This document shows positions 58,001-64,000 of a stretch of 64,000 bases of DNA, piece after piece. Position numbers and translations under genes: made by a program. Source of the DNA: Mytilus trossulus (Eukaryota > Mollusca > Bivalvia > Mytilida > Mytilidae); contig NC_086374.1 of assembly GCF_036588685.1 (NCBI RefSeq), positions 66,090,457 through 66,154,456 on the forward strand, read 5' to 3'. How positions within the stretch are numbered: the first letter of the stretch is position 1; each line of letters opens with the position of its first letter. The notes under the pieces were generated by a model. The model searched no databases. It saw only the letters and a program-made list of their open reading frames with translations, and was not told the origin of the DNA.

Positions 58001-59821
58001 TGTTTAACATTACACCTTGTTTTTCCTGTCGACAATTTAATGTCTTGCATTTTGGCATGCTCCAATAAGATTCGAATTGTAAGAGTTAAAGGCACAAAAT
58101 AAGTTCTTAGACTTAATTACCTACTACTAAATGTAAATAAATAATAAAAGACAAAATAAATTATATGAATGACAATATATCTCATACTATTGAGAGCTTT
58201 AGAAGCTACAACACCAGGTTATCATTTTCGACATAAAGAAATGTCTGTATGAAGTAAGGTATATCAGAGTTGTTTTTCGTTGGTTTGATGTGTTTAAGCT
58301 TGTGATTTTGCACTTGATAAGGTACTTTTCGTTATGTTGGAGATATTTATTTTAGCTATTTCATTATTTATATTTTAGGCTATCCATTTCCCCAAAAAGC
58401 ATTAGTATGGGAAGGACAGTATAAAGAGCTCTCCAGCTTTCATGATGTTACATGGCTCGAAGATAATGTCAAACCTGTGATAAATTCATACTTTAAAGAC
58501 AACAAGAGTAAGTAGCAATGTCCAAAATGATATATAATTAACTGTACGAAGCATGACATTCCATGGATATTTTACCATGTCAGAAATATGACAGTTGTCC
58601 ATTCGTTTGATGTGTTTATTCTTTTGATGTTGGTATTTGATTAGGGACTTTCCAATTTGATTTTTATTCGGCGTTCAGTATTTTTTGTGATTATACTTTT
58701 AAGTTGTTGAAACATCTCACTATCTTCTTAAATAAGTCAGAGAACGATACAAACGTTGTGATAGCTTAACCATAAAAATAAATATTTATGTAAACTAGAA
58801 AACAACTTTTATTCAATATGATTTCATTAAATGAAAATACAGTATGATATTTAATCTATCATAAACAATTTTAAAACATTTGAAACATTTTATCGAAATG
58901 AAATTACACTTCTCGAAAAATAGCATTTTAGGACGTCTCCAGTGAGTAAATATAAATAAAGACAACAGTAGTATACCGCTGTTTATAATAGAGAGAAAGA
59001 TTTCAAAAGGATATTCAAACTCATTGGTCAAAAATAATCTGGCAACGCCATGTTAAAAAAATAAAAAGAACAATAGATAAACAATAGTACACATACATTT
59101 ACACTATAAAGAACTGCAGACTAAGCATCACACACCCCACCAAAAATTCGAAGATGATCTTTGGTGCTCCGGAATGATAAGTAGATCCTGATCTCATTCA
59201 ATAAATTGATCAGATCTAAATCCTAATGTAAGTTATTATTTTACAGTAAACGCAGAGACTTTCAACATCTTAGATTTTGGATGTGGATATGGTAAACTGG
59301 CTTTTTCGTTAGCAAAAACATATAGTAAGGGTTTGGTATGGGGTGTGGACATAGATGAAGCTGCCATTGATGCTGGTAGGAATAAAGCACAAAAGAACTC
59401 TTGCTCAAATGTTTTCTTTGAGAAGATTGTTGATAGTAATATGCCGGATCTTTGGAAAGACAAATTCGACATCATTATTATGTCAGATGTATTACATGAT
59501 CTGCCAGACCCGAACACAATTATGGCGAATTTCAGAACAGTATTAAAACCCGGTGGTTATGTTATAGCTTTTGATCCACCTATTTACTCTGATCACAAAA
59601 AAAATGTTGGTTATAACGACGCAATAGATTTTATGCCCTACAGTGTATTTACATGTTTACCTAACAGCATGTCAGAAAAGCCAGCGATTGGTCATGGGAT
59701 CGGATGGGGTTATGAAGATAAATTAAAGTATATCGAAAGTCAGGGATTTCAAGTTCTGGCAACAGATGGAGAAGATGTCGAATTTCCAAAGTGGAGAATT
59801 GTGTTCAAACAGAGAGTATGA
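54858..59821 (+). CDS. SAM-dependent methyltransferase, Rv2258c-like (4 exons, 354 aa)
   Basis: Exons 54858-55033, 55808-55992, 58379-58507 and 59247-59821 join in frame to 354 codons plus TGA. The N-terminal part (about 15-90) looks like a winged helix: HSMVLAIGYKVGI, AEEISSKANL, RYVEEWL, then a beta wing GVVKIDDGKYYF. The class I Rossmann fold begins with motif I DFGCGYG at 173-179. The acidic pair in VDID (198, 200) should contact the ribose, and DVLHDLPDP and LKPGG follow. This two-domain layout and length match proteins annotated after mycobacterial Rv2258c, common in bacteria and scattered in invertebrates. Substrate unknown; cytosolic, as no signal peptide or membrane segment is visible. 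The first ATG at 54858 is chosen; ATG at 54870 has a better context (AGAATGG). Confidence 0.88.
55034..55807 (+). other. Methyltransferase intron 1 with SINE fragment
   Basis: About 55430-55565 resembles the SINE-like element at 40214 (GCAAAAATTCTTTGAGCGGT, CCGTAGCTCCC). No exon seen in the rest. Confidence 0.5.
55808..55992 (+). CDS. Methyltransferase exon 2
   Basis: Acceptor TTTCATCAG, donor AAAG|GTACTC. Completes the Arg codon and encodes YVEEWLICMTAKGVVKIDDG, PNKKQIHEAAF and a helix through FPDLEKVM. Confidence 0.87.
55993..58378 (+). other. Methyltransferase intron 2 with repeats
   Basis: Contains a GATGTGGTATGATTGCCAAT fragment at about 56945-57025 and two consecutive copies of the ACGCCATACG repeat at 57404-57870. 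Frames at 57037-57249 and 57756-58095 fall in or beside repeats and are not called. Confidence 0.6.
57404..57870 (+). repeat. ATTATAATTYAATACGCC repeat, full plus partial copy
   Basis: The first copy starts near 57410 with AATACGCCATACGTGCGTTT and runs through GGACCCAAAATTCC to AGTTATTAAAGGTACC. A second, truncated copy starts near 57740 (AATACGCCATACGCGCGTTT). An inverted copy interrupts another repeat at 61304-61624. Confidence 0.8.
58379..58507 (+). CDS. Methyltransferase exon 3
   Basis: Acceptor TATATTTTAG, donor AGA|GTAAGT. Completes a Gly codon, then YPFPQKALVWEGQYKELSS. Connects the winged helix to the Rossmann fold. Confidence 0.87.
58508..59246 (+). other. Methyltransferase intron 3 with repeat tail
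   Basis: About 58570-58710 carries the closing blocks seen at 53291-54154 (GACAGTTGTCCATTCGTTTG, GGGACTTTCCAATTTGA). No exon seen in the rest. Confidence 0.55.
59247..59821 (+). CDS. Methyltransferase exon 4 (catalytic domain)
   Basis: Acceptor TATTTTACAG. The split Ile codon is followed by NAETFNILDFGCGYGKLAF and the rest of the SAM-binding fold to TGA at 59819-59821. An AATAAA lies about 120 bases downstream at 59939-59944. Confidence 0.9.
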
Positions 59822-59944
59822 AATGCTTTTTGTCATACTAGTAATTGATATTGGAACACTTTTAGTGACAATTCATTCGTTTTCAATTAAAATTATTTTT
59901 TTCTTAACAAATATTGTATTCATCATGACATATCATAAAATAAA

Positions 59945-60499
59945 TGTTTTACCACAATTTCAAATAATCATGTACAAACGATTAAAAAAGAGAAACACAT
60001 TTTGGCAACCAAGGAGTCCACTCTCCATCAAAACCTAAGGACAGTGATGTTTAAGATAAGTGCGAGGTCTTTGATAATGAACAAAACGCTTACTGTAGAG
60101 TATAGTATGTTACAAATAAATTTAACAGAGATATTATAGCTGTAGCTGTGTACTATGGACACGCCATTCGTTTACTCACCAGTGACGATAGAATAAAATG
60201 ATAAACAAGCCAAATAAAATAAAAAAGTTGAAGGCATTGAGGACTAAACATTCCGAAAGGTTTTACCATAAACATGTACGCCTATAGTAATATATTTTTG
60301 GGAAAGAAAATAAAAGACACAGGAATAAGAAGATGTGACCAATTCAAATGATAAAGCAAACGACATGACTTCAGTTTATAACATTAAACTATGAACTCTG
60401 GCCTTTGTTAGTCATATATGATTTTAATCTTAGTTTCCTTTATATATTTCGGAGTTTAGTATGACGTCCATTATCACTGAACTAGTATGCATTTTTATT
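59945..60499. other. No gene seen
   Basis: Downstream flank of the methyltransferase. The phrase AAGTTGAAGGCATTGAGGAC near 60227 is a fragment of the ACGCCATACG repeat. Confidence 0.4.
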
Positions 60500-60615
60500 T
60501 AGGGTCAGCTGAAGCACGCCTCCGTGTGTTGGATTTTCCCACTGCATTGAAGACCGCTCTTTGGTCAGGTTGTTGTCTCTTTGACAACATTCCCCATTTC
60601 AATTCTTCATTTTAT
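60500..60615 (-). repeat. TTGAGAATGGAAATGG repeat, reverse fragment
   Basis: GGGTCAGCTGAAGCACGCCT, TGTTGTCTCTTTGACAACAT and TTCCCCATTTCAATTCTTCA. Confidence 0.75.
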
Positions 60616-60736
60616 GATATAGGACAACCACTGGACGTCCGGCTTGTACTTTGAACAGACAAATAAAGAATATGGCGAGGTTTAACATTTTTTATGTTCC
60701 ATTTTAAAAGTAAATAACACATGTAAAACACGTGTT

Positions 60737-61860
60737 TTTAGTTCACCTGACCAAAAGAGCCAAGTGAGCTTTTCCCATCACTTGGCGTCCGTCGTATGTA
60801 GTCGTCCGTTGTCTGTCGTCGTTACCTTTTACAAAAATCTTCTCCCCTGAAACTACTGGGTCTAATTTAACCAAACTTGGCCACAATCATTATTAGGGTA
60901 TCTTGTATAAAAAGTGTGTGCCGTGACCCAGCCAACCAATCAAGATGGCTGCCATCGCGTAAAATAGAACACAGGGGTAAAATGTAGATTTTGGCTTATA
61001 ACTCTGACACCAAAGCATTTAGAGCAAATCTGAGAAGATGTTGAATTGTTTATAAGTCAAAATCTATCTGCCCTGTAATTTTCAGATGAATTTGACAACT
61101 GGTTGTTGGGTTGATGCCCCCCTTGGTATTTTTTTGTTATTATCTTGAATACTATTATAGATAGAGATAAACTGTAAACATCAATAATGTTCAGCAAAGT
61201 CAGATATAAAAAAAAAGGTCAACAAGACCACAAGGTCAGTTGACCCCTTAAGGAGTTATTGCCCTTTATAGTAAATTTTTAATAATTTTCATTATTTTTG
61301 TAACGTTTCGCCACCGAGGGTATCAACAGCTCAGTAGTCAACACTTCGGTGTTGACATGAATATCAATAAAGTGGTCATTTTCATAAATTTCCTTTTTAC
61401 AAAACTTTGAATTTATCGAAAAACTAAGGATTTTCTTATTCAAGGCATAGATTACCTTAGCCGTATTTGGCAAAACTTTTTGGAATTTTGGATCCTCAAT
61501 GCTCTTCATCTTTGTACTTGTTTGACTTTATAAATATTTTGACATAAGCGTCACTGATGAGTCTTATGTAGACGAAACGCGCATCTGGCGAACTAAATAA
61601 TAATACTGGTACCTTTGATAACTATTTGTAAATTTTAACAAAATATTTTCCTCTGTATCTTATTTCTAAAGGGCCCAGTTTTTTATATATCGAGAAAATT
61701 GTAATTAGCAAGAATGTTCAGTAAAGTAAGATCTACAAACACATCCCCATCACCAAAACACAATTTTGTCATAAACCCATCTGTGTCCTCAGTTTTATAT
61801 GCACATAGACAAAGATGAGCGACACAGGCTCTTGATAGCCTCTAGTTGGTCGTTATTTAT
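60737..61860 (+). repeat. CCAAGTGAGC family, interrupted copy
   Basis: Starts near TTTAGTTCACCTGACC and reads AAGAGCCAAGTGAGCTTTTC, ACTTGGCGTCCGTCG, GCTGCCATCGCG, and after the interruption GAGCGACACAGGCTCTTGAT and AGCCTCTAGTTGG. A widespread repeat type in bivalves, from memory. Split by another repeat at 61304-61624. Confidence 0.75.
61304..61624 (-). repeat. ATTATAATTYAATACGCC repeat nested, with TTTGTAA duplication
   Basis: Inverted relative of 57404-57740: GTTTCGCCACCGAGGGTATC, AATTTTGGATCCTCAATGCT and GACGAAACGCGCATCTGGCG. TTTGTAA flanks it at 61297-61303 and 61625-61631, consistent with a target duplication. Confidence 0.75.
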
Positions 61861-62078
61861 TTGCATCAGCTACCGGAGACTTGATAAATTTGTGTAAACA
61901 AAGGACGTATGTATCAAAAAATTAAACGCTGTATTTTCTATTTTTTATAGCTTTGAAATACAAATAAAAAATAGAAAAACATGCCTCAAATAGAAATCAT
62001 ATTAACATTACACAAAAAACGGAAATACTTCATTTGAATCTTTGGTTAACACACATGCTCGTGTATATTTTTTGTCCA
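61861..62078. other. 3' flank of the minus-strand exon
   Basis: No repeat recognised. A minus-strand AATAAA lies near 61854-61859, about 220 bases beyond the stop of the candidate exon. Confidence 0.3.
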
Positions 62079-62296
62079 TCACATGAGTTCCAGATCTGAT
62101 ATCATTCCTTTTATTTTTCCTACAGGTTTTTCTGCAAATTGATGGGTAACAGTATTTGATGTCTGGTTATCATATGTTACAGTTGCATTTTTGGAAGAAT
62201 GGTCGACTTTTATATCAATTGTATTCTTATCGAAAACTGATATAGTTGATAATGTTTTCTTTGACACAGAAGGAACATTTGCTGTCGCCATTGTAA
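62079..62296 (-). CDS. Small minus-strand exon, unknown protein (70 codons from ATG)
   Basis: On the minus strand a strong acceptor (long T run then CAG) ends at 62297. It is followed by TTACA and ATG at 62291-62289, reading MATANVPSVSKKTLSTISVF, then hydrophilic sequence with NATVTYDNQTSN and VGKIKGMISDLELM to TGA at 62079. The exon is either the single coding exon after a 5' UTR intron or the last exon of a longer gene starting at higher coordinates; the frame is also open upstream of the ATG. No signal peptide, membrane segment or known domain is visible. The amino-acid composition and the acceptor favour a real exon. Confidence 0.4.
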
Positions 62297-62357
62297 CTGA
62301 AAAAAAAAGCAAATAATATTTCTAAAAATCTTTTAAAAATGTCTTGCTTGAATTTAA

Positions 62358-62945
62358 TAAAATTGAGAAAGAAAATGGGGAATGTGACAAAGCAACAACA
62401 ACCCGACCATAGAGTAGACAACAGCCGATGGGTCTTTTATGTAGCGAGAAACTTCCCGCACCCGGAGACGTCCTTCAGCTGGCCCCTTAAAAAATATGTA
62501 TACTAGTACAGTGATAATGGACGTCATAATAGAATTAAAAACCATACAAGACTAACAAAGGCCAGAGGCTCCTGACTAGGGACAGGCGCAAAATTCCGGC
62601 GGGGTTAAACATGTTTATGAGATGTCAATCCTCCCTCTATACATCTAGCCAATGTAGAAAAGTAAACGCATAACAATACGCACATTAAAATGCAGTCCAA
62701 GAGAAGTCCGAGTCCGTTGTCAGAAGAAGTAACAAAAGAAAATAAATGAAATGACAATAATACATAAATAACAACAGACTACTAGCAGTTAACTGACATG
62801 CAAGCTCAAGACCTCAATTAAACTGATTGAAAGATTATGTCTTCATGAATATGAATATCAGGCATAATCCCTCCCGTTAGGGGTTTAGTATCATACTATC
62901 ATAAAATATATCAGAAGAACAAAACCCGTGTCATGCCAACAACTG
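62358..62945 (+). repeat. TTGAGAATGGAAATGG repeat, longest intact copy
   Basis: Full block order from AAAATTGAGAAAGAAAATGG through GCTGGCCCCTTAAAAAATAT, CTCCTGACTAGGGACAGGCG, GGCGGGGTTAAACATG, GCAGTTAACTGACATGCAAG and CCCTCCCGTTAGGGG. It shows the uninterrupted sequence at the point where copy 2 (18368) carries a hairpin. Confidence 0.8.
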
Positions 62946-63319
62946 TTTTTTAAATACATGTGTTAAGTTCCGATGCAAAGATATACTTTACTTTTGCATT
63001 AAACTCCAAAAAGTGTTCTTGAACTAACTTAAATATCAACTCCTTTTATATGTAATGTTTGCAAAACTTTACAACTTTGGTGAAATAATTAGATTTTCGA
63101 ATCGTTTCTTTCTGTGTTATTTTGTCACTGTTCAAAATTATGGCATTCGTATTACTCTCCCAATATGTTTTTTTTTTTATCGTCAGAGTAATAAACTGCA
63201 GGTAATAGAGAGAACTATTTCCAAATGTGCCTCCAAACAAGTTTAAACACAAGTTTGTTGCTAATACACCTCTTTTGTACTCTTTTATATGAACCTTTTT
63301 TGTACTGCATTGTTTAGGT

Positions 63320-63650
63320 ATATAAATGAGGAGATATGGTATGACTGCCAGTAAGAAAATATTCTTCACCAAAGTTCGAATGAAAGGGGTATACGCAATT
63401 ATAAACAACACATGAGAAAAACCAATAATGTATAGTCGGCCATAAAACGTCCTGATAGGAATAATATGATACAATTAAATTTACAAAACTAGCGGCCTTA
63501 TCAAAATCAAAACAATTCAGGAAAAAAAACATATATGACAGCTATGAACCAACGAAAGCCCCTGAACTAGAGGCTCCTCATTTGGGACAGGCACATACAG
63601 AATATTGGGAGGTTAAACATTTGTTAAGTCCATAAACCTCCCATAACCCG
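63320..63650 (+). repeat. GATGTGGTATGATTGCCAAT family, long diverged copy
   Basis: GAGGAGATATGGTATGACTG, GTATAGTCGGCCATAAAACG, ACTAGCGGCCTTATC, AGAGGCTCCTCATTTGGGAC and AACCTCCCATAACCC in family order. The 142-codon minus-strand frame at 63046-63474 overlaps it and is not called. Confidence 0.7.
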
Positions 63651-64000
63651 CGACAATGGTGTAACAATACAACAAAAGAACAAATGTTTAGAAAGTATGT
63701 TCTAGAAAGAGCTCTACTTGAACCCGGTATTTTATAAATTGTTTTACTTGTAATAATTGAATTGACCGACATGACCACTCGTTCCTTTTAGATCGAACCA
63801 TGATATAGTCGTCATTCAAGAACATTTGATTAATCATTAGCACATTCTTTTGAGTAAAATACACTCGTACAATTCATAAACAATATACAATTCATGAATA
63901 CAAACTATGCACGAAACAAATCAAACTGATATTTTCAACAGCAAAGAATGAATAAAGGTTTGTGTTTTAAAGGATTTCAAAATCCAATATTGGTGATAAT
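63651..64000. other. No gene seen
   Basis: AT-rich right edge of the window with no recognised motif. Confidence 0.4.

Noticed and set aside
61279..61509. 76-codon minus-strand frame
   Set aside because: It is the antisense reading of the nested ACGCCATACG repeat.
63046..63532. 142- and 72-codon minus-strand frames
   Set aside because: Largely within a diverged dispersed repeat; no domain.
1..64000. tRNA and rRNA genes
   Set aside because: No cloverleaf with a B-box-like GGTTCGAATCC and no conserved rRNA stretch was seen on either strand.

Overview
The window is AT-rich animal DNA, most probably from a marine bivalve and, from the dispersed repeat families recognised by eye, most likely a mussel of the genus Mytilus (an inference). 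Intron-split genes, GT-AG and GC-AG splice sites, AATAAA signals, an LTR retrotransposon, a decayed reverse transcriptase and many short inverted-repeat elements all point to a eukaryote. No rRNA, tRNA, CRISPR array or bacterial operon was found.

Layout. 1-7.6 kb: a complete Ty3-type LTR retrotransposon with two 885-bp LTRs that look identical, a 4-bp target duplication and one 1613-codon pol frame, but no gag. 7.6-13.2 kb: a possible orphan terminal exon, two CTGTGGATTCATT MITEs and a 1.5-kb terminal-inverted-repeat element with tandem arrays inside. 13.2-16.2 kb: a 2.9-kb palindrome made of two inverted copies of an element packed with ACAAAA/TTTTGT dyads and punctuated by three CTACT copies. 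16.9-17.3 kb: the last exon of an LRAT-like gene whose usual catalytic cysteine is replaced by serine. 17.4-34 kb: no recognised gene; nested dispersed repeats, hairpins, a GATATC palindromic array and a polypurine tract. 34.2-45.9 kb: a possible ETS-type promoter, then a complete seven-exon TRAF2/3-like gene of about 558 codons with one GC-AG intron. 46-54.7 kb: nested MITEs, a decayed Penelope-like reverse transcriptase and repeat tails. 54.9-59.8 kb: a four-exon, 354-codon SAM-dependent methyltransferase of the Rv2258c-like type. 60-64 kb: nested repeats and a small minus-strand exon.

The host genes are unrelated single genes, not a pathway. The TRAF protein would be a cytoplasmic adaptor and E3 ligase in TNF-receptor/Toll-type signalling. 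The methyltransferase has no predicted substrate. The LRAT-like exon is probably non-catalytic or altered in chemistry. The most unusual material is in the mobile DNA: the gag-less, multi-chromo retrotransposon and the double dyad-array palindrome.

All family calls come from reading motifs. No alignment or database search was run. Coordinates of dispersed repeats are approximate to about 10-30 bases, except where target duplications or inverted termini were read exactly.
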